From Liriodendron chinense (taxonomy: Eukaryota > Streptophyta > Magnoliopsida > Magnoliales > Magnoliaceae): DNA of 64,000 bases. Numbering within the stretch: the first letter of the stretch is position 1; each line of letters opens with the position of its first letter. Shown in pieces: positions 42,485 to 54,527 of the stretch. The notes below the pieces were generated by a model. That model saw nothing but the letters and a program-made list of their open reading frames with translations, was not told the origin of the DNA and did not search any database. The stretch spans positions 280,170 to 344,169 of the forward strand of contig ML058464.1 of assembly GCA_003013855.2 (NCBI GenBank). The letters are read 5' to 3'. The position numbers and the translations under genes were made by a program.

Positions 42485-42562
42485 TCACGGCAGAGAGTGG
42501 ATCCTATAATCAAGTGCTTCATGTTACGTTTGTCCTGACCGGAGTTCATTCATGACATACAG
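42485..42562 (+). pseudogene. Copia protease start, fragment
   Basis: This short island of copia sequence between two solo LTRs encodes EWIL, a stop, then a cysteine-bearing segment and SSFMTYR. It is the beginning of the copia protease (family pattern WILDSG). It joins directly to 46023 after removal of the second solo LTR. Confidence 0.7.
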
Positions 42563-45500
42563 TGTAACGCCCCGGATTTTCGCTAACTTGAAAATTGGAA
42601 GTCCTTGGGCGCTGCCTTCGGTTTGTCGGTTATAGTGCGTACCCGCACGTGTGTTCACATGTATTGGAGACTAAAATGAATGTATTTACCAAAAAAATGA
42701 TGGAATTAGTTTAGGAGTTGGAAGATCACATGGTTCGGAAGAGTTTTCCGACGATTGGGTTGACTCGGGTATGTCGCTGTCTGTAGAGACTAAGTAAAGA
42801 ACCATGAATTATTAATCTATTCGTAGATCGACCTAACCATCATGAATATTTTACCGGACCTTCGTGTTTTAGCCTATTTTCAGTATTTCAGATTTTTTGA
42901 ATGGTTTAGATTTGGCAAAAACCCTCTCTTTTAAAAGGCGCTATGTTATGGAAATGACAAAAAGTTGCGATTTGTACTTGAAGTGGAAAATCAAAATCTT
43001 TATTATTGGGATTTTAATTTTTTAGTATTTTTTTATTGAATCCAAATGGGGGGTACTTCCTTATTTACATAAATAACTTAAAGTAAACGGAAACATAAAT
43101 TAAACATGATATTTACTTTCTAATAAGGCTGACAAGTAGCCTGGACTATGTGGGAACTCAAGGTGCAGGGGAGAAACCCTGAATTTTCAAAGAAAATGGA
43201 CCAGGGGGAACCAGCCGACCGGATTGACAACCGACCGACCGGATAGGTAGCCGGCCAACCTGATAGGCAACCGGCCGACCGGTTGCTGCTGCCCCTTTGG
43301 AAGGAAAAAATGGATGGACAGGGTGATCCGGCCGACCAGATCTGGGACCGTCCGGCCAGGTCGTGGTTGGACGATTTTAAAAGGGGGGGTTTCAAACCCC
43401 ATTCTCTCTCTTTCTTTCTCATTTCTTTCTCTCCTTCTCTCATTTCTCTCCTTCATCTTCTTCTCTCCTTTGCTCCCAAGCCCTCCTAGCTCTCTTCTTC
43501 TCTTCTCAAACCCCATCCCTTCCTTAAATCCTCCGCCATGCCCATGAAAATCTCAGATTTCCAAGATCTCTCCGGCCTCCATGTCCGTTCTCGCGTTTCT
43601 CCGGCCAAAATCCGGTGGCTTTGGGTCGGATTCTCCAACCTATGCTAGGTATGATGTTCCTCTACCTCTTCTTCTATCTCTTCTTTCCATTTTTTTCTTT
43701 TTATGCCATTAGGGTTGGAAACCCCCATTTGATTTGTCCAAACCCTAACCTAGGGTTTGCTCATGTTAGGGCTCGGGGCCCCGGCTGTCATATTGGTGCG
43801 GCCCGTGCGTTGTGGAAGTCATGATCGGGCAAGGCCCCATGTGGATGCCGTCGTGCTCCAACTCTGGCCCGATTCACCGAATTGATTTAGGATTTTCCCA
43901 AATCCGAGGTATGTAAACCCAAAACCCTAATTAGGACTTTAATTAGAGTAAACCTTAATTGATTAACACTAGATTCGTGATTCATTGAAGGTCATTGAGG
44001 TATTCCCCAATTTCCGACGTTCGGAGTGTATTTGGATCGCTCAGGCCTCATCCGAATCGAGCAATTTCGATTCCAAGGTGAAGATCTAACCCCAAGCTTT
44101 TCTCAAGAATTGTTAATGGATGATTGCTTAATTATGTTGAATTTTATTTATTTTATAAATGTTAAAATTATTTTAAATTATAATTTATTGTAAATTAGTG
44201 ATGTGCATATAATATGCTTGATGAAATGCCTCTATTGTTGTTTTAGATGATAACATGCTTGATGAAATACCTTGGTTGTAGTTGGGTGAAAACATGCTCG
44301 ATGAATTGCTTGAGTGATATGAGAAACATGATATTATATTTTATTTGTGCTTTTGTTGGTTTGTGACGCCCTGTGTCATCCGGGCTATGTCATCCGAATC
44401 CTTTGAATCGGTCGGGCTAGTTGCTCGGGCCAGGTGCTTTAATAAATTGGGTGATAATGTTTTCTATATTTGTGCTATTGATGTGCTCTGTTGTAGTAAA
44501 TTTATAGCTGTCTGGATTAAACTCTGACAACCGTTTGACTAATGTACTACCTATCATTCAATTGGCAGTTACGAGCCTATTCAATCAACTAGATGGAACA
44601 TGATCGACAGATAGGGACCACTATCGGTTTGTCGCGATTCACTTAGGTCGACTGAATAGGTTCCATTTAGAGTTAATCATTATTATGGTTGATTGATTGA
44701 ATCACACTCTATTGAATTTAGAATACCGACATTACCAAAGCATAGTCCACTTAAAACTATATTGCAATACGATCTCCAAGTCTCATGAGCCAGGCATGGC
44801 AGTATGGGACGTCGTGTCTGAGCTGTCGGCCTACGCTGGGGTGATGAGCCCTCCCCGTAGTGACTAGTGAGCATTGACAGAGGTGACAGATCGTTGTTCG
44901 AATAGCCCTTGTGACAAATGTGACCCTGGCCGATGTTAGCGTGCCTGTGCACTGTTTGAACAACTCGGGCATGTATTGGTTTAGTTTTGATTGATTAGCC
45001 CGCACCTTTAAATTGATTAACTGTATTTGATATGTTGGTGACGAGTCATTTTGCTTTGATTTGAGCGTGGCTGACAAGTCACGACTAAACCATGCCTTCA
45101 TGAAAGGATACTTTACTTCGGATCGAGGGGTTATTGGCGATGATTGGCGACGCATCGCAGGGAGCCAGATGGTCTCAGTTAGACTTTGTGATACAATGAC
45201 GGTATTCTAGCTTCATCAATTTGCTGTACGAATTGGACATATAAATACTTGGCTACCCATGCATATCATGGCATGCACTTGTGGAGGACGGCATGCACTT
45301 GTGGAGGACGTATCGGTGCATGGTTGCTTGTTGTGGCGCCAGTGCTACCTTTTATGTCCTCATGTGATCCCCGGGACATGCATCTGGGTGCGCATCATAA
45401 CATACATGTATTTAATCAACTCGCTTATGAAATGTATTGTTTTGTATCTTCATTGTTTGCGTCTGCTTATGTGCATAGCATGTGTAATTTAATTAGTATT

Positions 45501-46017
45501 TTTGTGTTGGAGATAACCATCTTATGAGTAGTATATATATACATTTATTGTGAACATGTTCATATTTAAAATATCCCAAGTAAAATCTTGGGGATATTTC
45601 TTCACTATGTTGGCGTTTGATGCCTTCCATTTGACATATGTAGATGATTCCAGTATAGAACCGGATGGTGGTGCATTCAGAGCACTCTTGTAGCTTATAG
45701 CATCGTCCATTTGGTAGTGTGCTTTCCTTCCTTTTACATTTATTGCGATTCGTATAATTCTCATATGGGCTTACACTACGATTGAACTGTATCATTTTAG
45801 GTGTTAGCCTTTATTTCTGAATTTAGTTATCTCCGCCCTACTTTGATCCACTAGTTGAAATGCACTACTCTGATTATCTGAGTATGGAATGAATGTAAAA
45901 CTGATTGAGGACACACGTGGGTGCTTTTCTCACATGTGGCATTCCTAAATAAGCATTTATCAAGTTACACTCATCACATCAGGTGTACCCAAATACTCGA
46001 TTTTTCGGGGCGTTACA
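42563..46017 (+). mobile_element. Long solo LTR (3.5 kb), TGTAACGCCCCG ends, 5-bp target duplication
   Basis: It starts TGTAACGCCCCGGATTTT and ends TTTTTCGGGGCGTTACA, so its ends are also inverted repeats of 12 bp. TACAG flanks it at 42558-42562 and 46018-46022. Length and ends fit the long LTRs of Tekay/Del-type Ty3/gypsy elements; this is from memory. A GACCGG-rich array lies at 43200-43350, followed by TTTTAAAAGG near 43375 and a CT-rich leader. No protein is encoded. Confidence 0.82.
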
Positions 46018-46515
46018 TACAGGGAGTATAATGGTGGATCAGTGTTTATGGACAATAGTTACGGTCACAAGGTGGTAGGTATTAATACGGTGCGCATCAG
46101 GATATTCGATAGGATCGAACAAGTCCTGAAAGATGTGAGGCATGTTCCCAAGATGATGAAGAATTTTATCTCTCTAGGTGCACTCAAGATGAAAGGGTGC
46201 GTGTTTATCGGTCATGATCACTGTTATAAATGATGAAAGGGGCACTCGTGTGGAAAAAAGTACAGAGGTGTAACAATCTTTACAAGTTGATTGGGAGCAT
46301 ATTTCACGGTGGAGCTATGGGATCGGCAGCGGGATTCACGGTTGCTTGCACGTGGCAAGTGCCCAAGGGCCACATGGAGAAAAGCGGTAAAGGGCGTGAA
46401 AGTGTAAGGATAGGGTCGATGGAGGCACGAGAAGTGGTGGAGTTATGTTGAAGTTGAGATGACGAAGAAAGCAAGGAAGAAAGATTGATTCAACATTTGA
46501 AGCCTCAGTGGAGAT
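46018..46515 (+). pseudogene. Copia protease/pre-integrase remnant and polypurine tract
   Basis: After YREYNGG the frame gives VFMDNSYGHKVVGINTVRI, VLKDVRHVPKMMKNFISLG and, after a stop at 46231-46233, a segment with ALVWKKVQRCNNLYKLIGS. These match the copia protease to gag-pre-integrase region. From about 46330 the similarity stops, and the remaining sequence leads to CAGTGGAGATT, the polypurine tract before the 3' LTR. Integrase and RT are deleted. Confidence 0.75.
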
Positions 46516-47445
46516 TGTTGGAGGAGCCTTCAAACTGTGCATGTCTTAGGTGCTTAAACCGGTCATGCGACCGGTCTGCCTTTTGGCCCAGATGCACAGC
46601 AAGGTTATTGGACAAATTTTAGGCATCCTAGATCGGTCGGGCAACCGGTCTGCAGGTAGGGGTGTAAATGAACTGAAGCAAGCCGAATACCATAGTGTTT
46701 GATTTGAGTTTGATAACCAAAAATCAAGTTTGAGTTTGATTCGAACATGAACCTTAGTGTTTGAGTTTTATTCGTTTAAAGTTTGGTGAGTTTGAGTTTG
46801 GTTCATTTAGGTTTAATTAGTTATATAAACCGAACTGAAACTTAAGTTTGAGTTTAATTACGAGTTTGATTATGTATTCCATATCCACCTTGACGCATGT
46901 ATTCCATATCAATTTTGTTCATATATTTCACCAAATCGTTTCATAGTAGGAGCTAAAAACTGAAGCATATCCAAATCTCAGGTGGACCATATCATAGGAA
47001 ATAGTGATTTTTTAACTATAAACAAACGCTATCAAGCCTGACTGAACCGAACTCATGCCTGCTTGAGTTCAGTTTGATTACTAATCGAACCCAAAAATAA
47101 GGTTTGAGTTTGGTTTGTTACTAATCAAATGAACTCAAACGATCTTTAATCAAGTCGAACTCGAACCGTTCATGAATAGTTTGGTTCGTTAACCACCCCT
47201 ATCTGCAGGGGGCTCCAATCGGTCTGTGGTGAGGCTAGACGTGACGATTCTAATGTTTTTCCTCTGGACAGTTTTTGTACTAGCTCCAACTGGTCGGGCG
47301 ACTAGTCGGCTGTGTACGCATTTTCTTGCGCAGATTTGCGGGTTTTGCGTAAATAGTTTCTAATTTTGGTTTGCCGAGATTAGGAGTAATTCTAAGGTGT
47401 CCAAGGTTTCCTAAGTGTATTAGGGAGAGGGGAGAGTGTTTTGAG

Positions 47446-47496
<51 letters not shown>

Positions 47497-47730
47497 GTTT
47501 TCTCTAGGTTTTCCTTGCTTGTGGGCTGTCAATCTCTATAATCTTCTGAATCATAGTGGATCGCTTTGTGCTGTGCTTTTTTACCTATTGAGGGGTTTTA
47601 CCATGTAAAATCGGATTGTCTCTGTATGGTTGAATGCTTGTGTGATTGGTTGCATTGTGTTACTCGTTAGATTCGAATATTCTATTGTGTGTTCGGCTTT
47701 TGCTTCGGCTGCCGGCTTTTATTCCCAACT
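46516..47730 (+). repeat. 3' LTR of the copia element, carrying a MITE
   Basis: It starts TGTTGGAGGAGCC directly after the polypurine tract. It holds degenerate ACCGGTC units near 46558-46650 and 47215-47300, a (GATA)n/(GA)n run at 47447-47491, and ends TTATTCCCAACT (the final A of the TTCCCAACA terminus appears changed). Without the MITE it is about 660 bp. Confidence 0.85.
46657..47201. mobile_element. hAT-like MITE with 8-bp target duplication
   Basis: 545 bp with short inverted ends TAGGGGTG and CACCCCTA, flanked by TCTGCAGG at 46649-46656 and 47202-47209. The inside is made of TTTGAGTTTGA-like words and has further inverted similarity near the ends (AATGAACTGAAGC and GTTCATGAATAG). No transposase. 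The 8-bp duplication and the CA/TAGGGGTG ends fit the hAT superfamily. Confidence 0.85.
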
Positions 47731-47924
47731 GGCCATGGTATGGCCCCATTGGGTGAACATGCTTGAGATGGTCCAGTGACAACTAACACATGGTCCAATA
47801 CTTGTATGGTGATCTTGATCTTAACAGTTGGTTTTTCAAGTTGAATGTGAGCATTGGAAAAAAAAAAATCAGTAATGGAGATTCATCTAGACAGAACGGG
47901 GGTTGGCTGGTGATGTCGAACACC
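47731..47924. other. Short unique stretch right of the copia element
   Basis: Nothing recognisable. Confidence 0.4.
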
Positions 47925-48402
47925 CAGCAAGCAAGCTGGTGTCCAAGCTCTGCAGGTCCCACCATGATGTATTTATTTCATCCGCGCCGTCCATCCATTT
48001 GTACAGCTTATTTGAGGGCATGATACCAAAACTGAGGCAGTAACAAAGCTCAAGTGGACCACACCACAGGAAACAGTGAGGATAATGATGTCCATCTTTG
48101 AAACCTTCCCAGGGCCCACAGTGATGTTTATTTGTCATCCAACCTGTTCATAAGATCACAAAGAGCGGGATAAATGGAGAACACAAGCATCATCTTGATC
48201 CAAAACTTCTGTGGCTGCCAAAATTTTCCCTGCGTTGAATGATCGATCCCCATTTTTTCCTATGGTGTGGTCCACTTGAGCTTTGTATCTGCCTCATTTT
48301 TGGTATCATGCTTTAAAATACTGTACAAATGGATGGACCGCATGGATAAAACAAATACATCATGGTGGGACCCATAGGGCTTTGACACCAGCTTGCTGGC
48401 TT
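47925..48402. mobile_element. Fold-back (MULE-like) element with ~150-bp inverted arms
   Basis: The arm 47926-48095 (AGCAAGCTGGTGTCC, then GTCCCACCATGATGTATTT, CATTTGTACAG, GCTCAAGTGGACCACACCA) is matched in reverse by 48228-48402 with scattered differences. The internal part has CAGTGATGTTTATTTGTCATCC. Related words recur at 36600-37330, 50700-52760 and 53840-54180. Long arms suggest a Mutator-like non-autonomous element. I could not identify the target duplication. Confidence 0.72.
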
Positions 48403-48878
48403 ATGTTTGCGTCAATGGCCAACCCGTGTTCATCTAGACAAGGCAATAATTTGAATCATCCGTTCAGAGTAAATCTTTTTAGGGTAGCACACTGAGAGTC
48501 TCAGTCACCGTTGAGGGTCACATCACGGCGGGCTGTTTTGGGCTGACAGACGCCGATGCAGCTGTAAAGCTCATGGGCTATATCGGTGCATATGTACCAG
48601 TTTAAGACGAAAGGTTAAACCATGATTTCAGCAAACCTAATTGTGGTGTTGTGGGCAGGAATCCTGATGCAAATTCCCTGTCCACTTTCCAAAAGTAGGC
48701 AGGGAATCAAAATACCGATGTCCTCACGTTCCCACCCATTCCCAATGGATCTTTGATGAATGAAATGGGCACCGGAGGGGATAGTATTATAAAACCTGGA
48801 CAAGATGACCCGTCAGACCGGTTTTGAGTGGGGCTGGTAGCTCCTTTGTTTTCCATCACTACTACGTGCTTTTACATT
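48403..48878. other. Stretch without a recognisable gene
   Basis: I see no protein domain or clear repeat. It ends at the target duplication of the next solo LTR. Confidence 0.4.
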
Positions 48879-49272
48879 GGGATTGTTGAATGGAGGTTGG
48901 TGGGGCCGGGCGTTCGGCCAACTGATTGATATAGTCGGGCGATCAAAACTGCCCCATATATTGCAGATTAGTCTTTGGACGATTATGATCAAGTTCGGGC
49001 GATCGAACTTAGAGGCTTGATCGACTGACAATATTCAGATATATGGGCAAAACTCTTCGAATGTTTTTTGTGCGTTTTCGGGCTACCGAAGGTGTGGATG
49101 TCAAGTGACCAAAGGTTGATCAGGCAGTGTCGGTCGACCAACGGTTTCCACAGTTTTATATGATTTTGTATAAATTATTTTTATTTTCAATTATTGGCTA
49201 TATAAGTAGGTGTAATCAGGATTAAGGTATTCAAAGGCATTCCTAAAATGAAATTAGGATTTGTGAGATAAT

Positions 49273-49313
<41 letters not shown>

Positions 49314-49426
49314 GTTTTCTCTCAGGGTTTTTATTTTCAGGTTTGATCATCTCTTGTAACTTTTTTTCATGGTGCATATCGCTTTGTGCGGTGGTTTTTT
49401 TTCCACGAGGGTTTTTTGTCACGCCC

Positions 49427-52400
49427 CAAACCCAGGGACCGGGCTCACTAAATTCTCGATCGCCGACCTTAGTGCCAACACCCTCCGTAGTACTCCATTC
49501 TCGGCTCCTAGCTCTCATGTGCCAGGTTCCGATCCTGGGATCCTACCGGGAGAATTTTCAGGGTAAATTTTTTTTTATACATGAGCATAATCAAAACCAT
49601 AAAACATCATCAAATATCCACTAAAAAGTTTATTGAGTACAGTGCTGGAAAGGGAAATACAACATGTAGCAGAAGTCTAAAATATTAGGTACATGCACCG
49701 CGCTCAACGCTGCTGATGTGCCCTAGTACCTGCAGTGTAAACAAACGCGCATGAGCTTCCTACGAAGCTCGGTAGAGTGCGTGTGTGTGCGTGTGATGCA
49801 TATGACAAGTATACAGATATCAGAGTAAGCGAAAGTAGTAGAAGGCTAAGTTACCAAGTTCATGAATGCTATCAGCCATCCCAAGGCTATGCGATGCAAG
49901 GGCCTACATGGCCGAGTGTTACATGCTAGAGATGCAATGCAAACACGTCAATCCTCAACTGATCCACATATCAAAATAGTTCTCATCTGGGACATCATCG
50001 GGGTCTAGTATACTCTAATACTGGCCGCCGTACATCGCGTACATAACCAAGCGAGAAGAAAAGACCTCACTATCCGCCTCGTCAGTGGTATGCCAATGCC
50101 CACCCGGCTCGCCGATAGCAAACTCATTCCATGAACTGGTCAGACTCGACCTAGCTTACAGCCCACTGCACCCGGGCGGATAAGGTCACACCCCTTTCCA
50201 ACCGACCTCGACATAGTGGGAGACGCGGCCTACTGGTATTTAGCACACGGGCGCTCATGTTATCCACTCGGTCTCGACGCTGGAGCATCCTACTGGTATC
50301 ACAGGGTTTAGGAACTTTCACCCAAGGACATCCATAGCGCCCACGTACTAGAACAAGTTTCTGGCGTCCAATACTGCCAACCATGATGTGACTATGGTGG
50401 CCATCACCCCGATACTGCTAGGGTGTGAAAGCGATCGTGAAATACATAATGCGAAACGCATGAGTCATACAATCCAAATCATGCACCAAACTTACGCATA
50501 CTGCGCAATCATGTGAGGCGACCCTGTCTTAAACGGGTCCCCTAAATATAACAAGTCAACTAGCATATGCTATGGTTAATCATGCATAACAGGCATACAA
50601 ATGATGCGTATGGGCATATGAATGAACATGGTATTCATTATACTAAGCATGTTATCAGTGTGACATATCAAGCTAATCATACTAGCATGTTACCAAAACG
50701 TATCATGTAACATTGGCCTTAAAAGGCCCAATATATATATAGAGAGTGGGACTTGGACTGTGGGTCCCATTGGAAATGTAAATGCTGTCTTCGTGGCATA
50801 GCCAACTTGAGACCACATCGGCCCCATACTTGGGCCTGCACATACAAGATAGGCCGTCAAAATAGGTGTACGGCATGGATAAAACATATATATCAAAGAA
50901 GGAACCATGGTGGGCATCAATGACCACTATTCCCTGCGGGTGTGGTCCATCTAACATCTGGATTTGCCTCATTGTTGGGGCCGTATCCTAAAATAATATT
51001 GAAAAATAGATGGGCAGCATGAATAGAACAGATACATCATGATGGAGCTAATAGGTACATCACGTTGGGACCCATAGGGTGGGCCACCTGCTGGGTAGCT
51101 TGGTACCCATCTGGTCCCAATAAGTTTTGAATCAAGTAGATATTTGTGTTTTCTCTTTCATCCATATCCATGTGATATTATGAACAGACTGGATGGCAAA
51201 TAAACATCACTGTAGAACCTGAAAAGGTTTCAACGTTGGAAATAATTATCTCCCTCTGTTTCCCGTGGCAGGGTCCACTTGACATTTGGGTATGCTTAAA
51301 TTTTGGGCTCGGCCACTTATGAAACAGGTTGGATGACAATTAAACATCACTGTAGGGCTGGGAAGGTTTCAACGGTAGAGATCATTATTCCCACTGTTGT
51401 CCCGTGGCATGGTCCACTTGACTTTAGGATATGCTTAAATTTTGGGCTCAGCCACTAAAATGAGCTGGAAAAACATATGGACGGAATAGATAAGGCACAT
51501 ACATTCTAGGTGGGCCCTACTGAGTTTTCGATCAAGCTGATATTTTGTTTTCCCTCTTCCACGCGTGTGTGGAATTATGAACAGGTTGGATCTCCAATAA
51601 TCATCATGGTGGGCCGTAGGAAGGTTCAACGGCCTTGTCACTGTCCTCACTGATTTCTTTCAAGTGGGGTCCACTTGAGATTTGGATCGGTCTCATACTT
51701 GAGATCATGCCCCAAAATGATCTCCCTAGATGGATGGACGGTGTGGATATAACACACGCCTCATGGTGGAGCCCATAGGAGTTGGTGACGTCACTCCAGT
51801 AGCGATAGCTACTCAACCGTCAGTAGCTAACCGACGTCCGTTGGGTGCTCCCAGCGTTAACTTCTTTCCAGGATTTTATCCAATGGGTCCTACAAGAGGA
51901 CGATCCACTTCGTTCATCAGCTGGGCCATCTCATGGTGGGCCCAATGAGCCCTATATTGGGTACCTGATTCAATCTAGAAACCTCAAGTTGGACCAAAGA
52001 AGGTTCAGCCGTGCACATCATTAGCTTCACTATTTTCATGTGGTGCGGCCCGCTTAAGATTTGGATCTGGTTCAAACTTGAACCCTGGCCCTAAAATGAT
52101 CTGGGAAAACAAATGGACGGTGTGGATACAACATAAACATCAAGGTGGGTCCCACGAGTGGGGACCCCACTCACCGTCCAGCCTTCTGACGACGCTGGAC
52201 TGTTGCAGCGTCTCTGACGCTGTGAACGTCCAGCGTCAAACATGTATATTTTTTTCTTTGTTTATATCAAGTGGGGCCCACATGGGTATGATCCAATCCG
52301 TTCATCAGGTTCCCCAACTCATGGGGAGCCCATAGAGTCCAATATTGGACTGGTGATTCAGTCTGCAAACATCACGGTGGGCCACGGAAGTCTCGATAGT

Positions 52401-53501
52401 GGGCATCCTTGCCTCCACTGTTTTCTATGGTGTGGTCCACCTGAGATCTGGATCAGCTTCATTTTTGGTGTCCAGCCCTAAAATGGGCTGGAGAAACATA
52501 TGGACGGCGTGAATCAAATACATGCATCAAGGTGGGTTCCACGAGTGGGGACCCACGGTCAACGCCCAAAGGCTTTAGCTCAGGCCCTGCTGAGCAGCAG
52601 CGTCCTCTGGACGCTGTCTATCCAGTGGCCTAACTCTCCTTCCTTTTTTTCTTTTTTTTTCTTTTTTTTATTATTATTAGTAGGTGGGGCCCATTCATGG
52701 ATAATCCAGTCCATCTATCTCATTGCCCATCACAAGGTGGGCCCAATGAAATAAAATGAAAGGAAATTAAGAAAATGGGGTTTATGTCCCCCTTGCACTC
52801 ACTTCGAAGGATGGTTGGACAGTTGGATTGGATCGAGTTGACGATCGGACGATCCGGACGGTGATCGAGGTCCTCCAAGCTTTGATCCCCTCCTTCAATT
52901 CCTCTAATTTCTCTTTTCTCTCTTCTAATCTCCTCTCCAATCTCTTTCTTCTCTCTCTCTCTCTCAAATCTCTTTCTCTTTCTCTCTCCTTTCTTTGCAA
53001 TGGAAATGAGAAGGCCTCCTCTCCCCTACGATGGTTTTGTATGGGGGGTAGAGAGGAGGAATCATGGGGGTGATGATGGCTAGCATAGGAGAGGGGTATG
53101 GGAGGTATGGGTCTTAGTTGACTTTGGAGGTGAGAGAGGGATGGGGGGTATGGGGTGAGTAGAGTAGGGGTAATGAGAGGGGTATGGGTGAGGGTGAGGG
53201 TGATGGATTTGATTGATTTGATATGATCTTGGGATTTGTGCAAGTGGGGCCCAGGCCACACGCGCGTTGCGCGGCTCACCTCGGATTACGCAAATGACAC
53301 AACTTACACACCGGGTATCGCAATAGGGCGTGCCACGCGGCGTTGGAATCGCAGCGCCTACGCGATCGCCGGGGTATAGGTCTTGGGTCGATGCGGTACT
53401 AAAACAGGATCGTGATCAAGGCTCGCTAATCTGGTCCATCCGGGACGTACCGGCACCAGAAATTAAGCGTACGAAGGGCAAATAAGGGTACGGGTCTTAC
53501 A
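49427..53501 (-). mobile_element. 4 kb solo LTR inside the copia-like solo LTR
   Basis: Ends are TGTCACGCCCCAAACCC and GGGTCTTACA. Read on the minus strand it starts TGTAAGACCCGTACCC and ends GGGGCGTGACA, which I associate with Tekay/Del-type LTRs. TTTTT at 49422-49426 and 53502-53506 fits a 5-bp target duplication but is low in information. The host LTR reads on smoothly when it is removed. It contains repeats at 51668-52560 and no recognisable protein. Confidence 0.8.
51668..52560. repeat. Three ~380-bp direct repeats in the 4 kb solo LTR
   Basis: The block with TCCACTTGAGATTTGGATC, then CCCTAAAATGATCTGG, GGACGGTGTGGAT and ATCAAGGTGGG starts at about 51668, 52042 and 52430. More diverged relatives lie at 51170-51480. 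Two units end in short self-complementary words (CGTCCAGCG and GACGCTGGAC near 52176-52235). Confidence 0.75.
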
Positions 53502-53605
53502 TTTTTCCATGTATAAATCGGATTTTTTTGCGTAAATTTTCTTGTGTAATTTGTGTTTTTCTTGTTTGACTATCCTTTGTACTTTCGCGGGTTCCCAACA
53601 GGGAT

Positions 53606-54184
53606 TGCCATTGTTCCATATGTTTTCCAGTCAAGAAATGCTACAGCCTCGGTGATTTTCGTCGTCTTAATCCAATGAGAGCACCTCCTCAAGTAAAGGC
53701 TTCTACAGTTGGTTGAGCAAAGTGAGGATCCCAAATTGCATGAGCAATAGGTCTTACATATAAAGGGTCCTGTACCCATGACTCAAAATTTCCTTGCCAT
53801 CTCCTCTCCTACATTGAATTGGACCAAGGTCACATGGAAAATGTAAAACTCTATGTTCCCACTGTGATGTGTATATAAAATCCACTTTGTCCATCTAGTC
53901 TTAAACTAACACATTTTATTACTTAGATACTAAAAATCATGCCAATTGAAAACTCAAGTGGGCTACACAACAAGAACCAGTGAGAATGAGAATGCCCATC
54001 ATAATGTTTATATGGCATCCAAATCCGGTGATTATAGCCAATATGAAGGGAAAAACTAAATATCAGCTTGCTTCAAAACTTTGTTGGTCCCAAAAAGGTT
54101 TCAACAGTGAAAGTCCTATTCTCACTAAGTCTTTGTGGCATCGCCCACTTAAGTTTTTTATAAGCTTAGTTCTTTGCTCGTGTC
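53606..54184. other. Decayed repeat sequence
   Basis: From about 53840 to 54180 it holds CCCACTGTGATGTGTATATAAAATCCACTT and CAAGTGGGCTACACAACAAG-type words, relatives of the fold-back element at 47925-48402. No gene is visible. Confidence 0.5.
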
Positions 54185-54189
54185 CTAAT

Positions 54190-54448
54190 TGTTGGGGCAC
54201 TGCGTGCAGAAGCAATCACCGTATAGAATCAAACAAGTAATGAACAAATGCAAACAAGCAATCCAAAGAACACGTAATTTTACGTGGAAAAACTCTTGCA
54301 GAAAAAAAATCACAACACAAAGCAACAATCAATCCACTATGAAAATGAAAGTACAAGAGACAGAATCAATTTACAGATGTGAAAACCCTATTTTCCTCCC
54401 TTGCAAATCGTAGAAATGTATTAGCCCTCCTCTGTTCTACCCAAACCC

Positions 54449-54527
<79 letters not shown>

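Larger units (their letters stand above)
39046..47730 (+). mobile_element. Decayed Ty1/copia element with three nested insertions
   Basis: LTRs are at 39046-39493 (5', truncated at its left side) and 46516-47730 (3'). They share TGTGTACGCATTTTCTT, a (GA)n run, and the end TTATTCCCAAC. A methionine-initiator-type primer site, GTGGTATCAAAG, follows the 5' LTR at 39495. Gag, part of the protease and the pre-integrase region remain. Integrase core, RT and RNase H are gone. Two solo LTRs (40387-42479 and 42563-46017) and a hAT-like MITE (46657-47201) lie inside. Without them the element is about 2.6 kb. Confidence 0.88.
48884..53600 (+). mobile_element. Solo copia-like LTR split by a 4 kb solo LTR
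   Basis: It starts TGTTGAATGGAGG and ends GTTCCCAACA, flanked by GGGAT at 48879-48883 and 53601-53605. It resembles the copia LTR at 46516-47730: (GA)n run at 49276-49309, then GCTTGGGTTTTCTCT, a CGCTTTGTGC block, TAAATCGGATT and the same terminus. TATATAAG at 49199-49206 is the likely TATA box. Without the insertion at 49427-53501 and its duplication it is 637 bp. No primer site or polypurine tract adjoins it, so it is a solo LTR. Confidence 0.88.

Noticed and set aside
42563..46017. 12-bp inverted ends TGTAACGCCCCG as evidence for a DNA transposon
   Set aside because: TG...CA ends, a 5-bp duplication and kilobase length without transposase fit a solo LTR better. A terminal-inverted-repeat element is not fully excluded.
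53101..53240. G-rich stretch with GGTGAGG repeats
   Set aside because: It is low-complexity sequence in the 4 kb solo LTR, without a defined unit or conserved structure.
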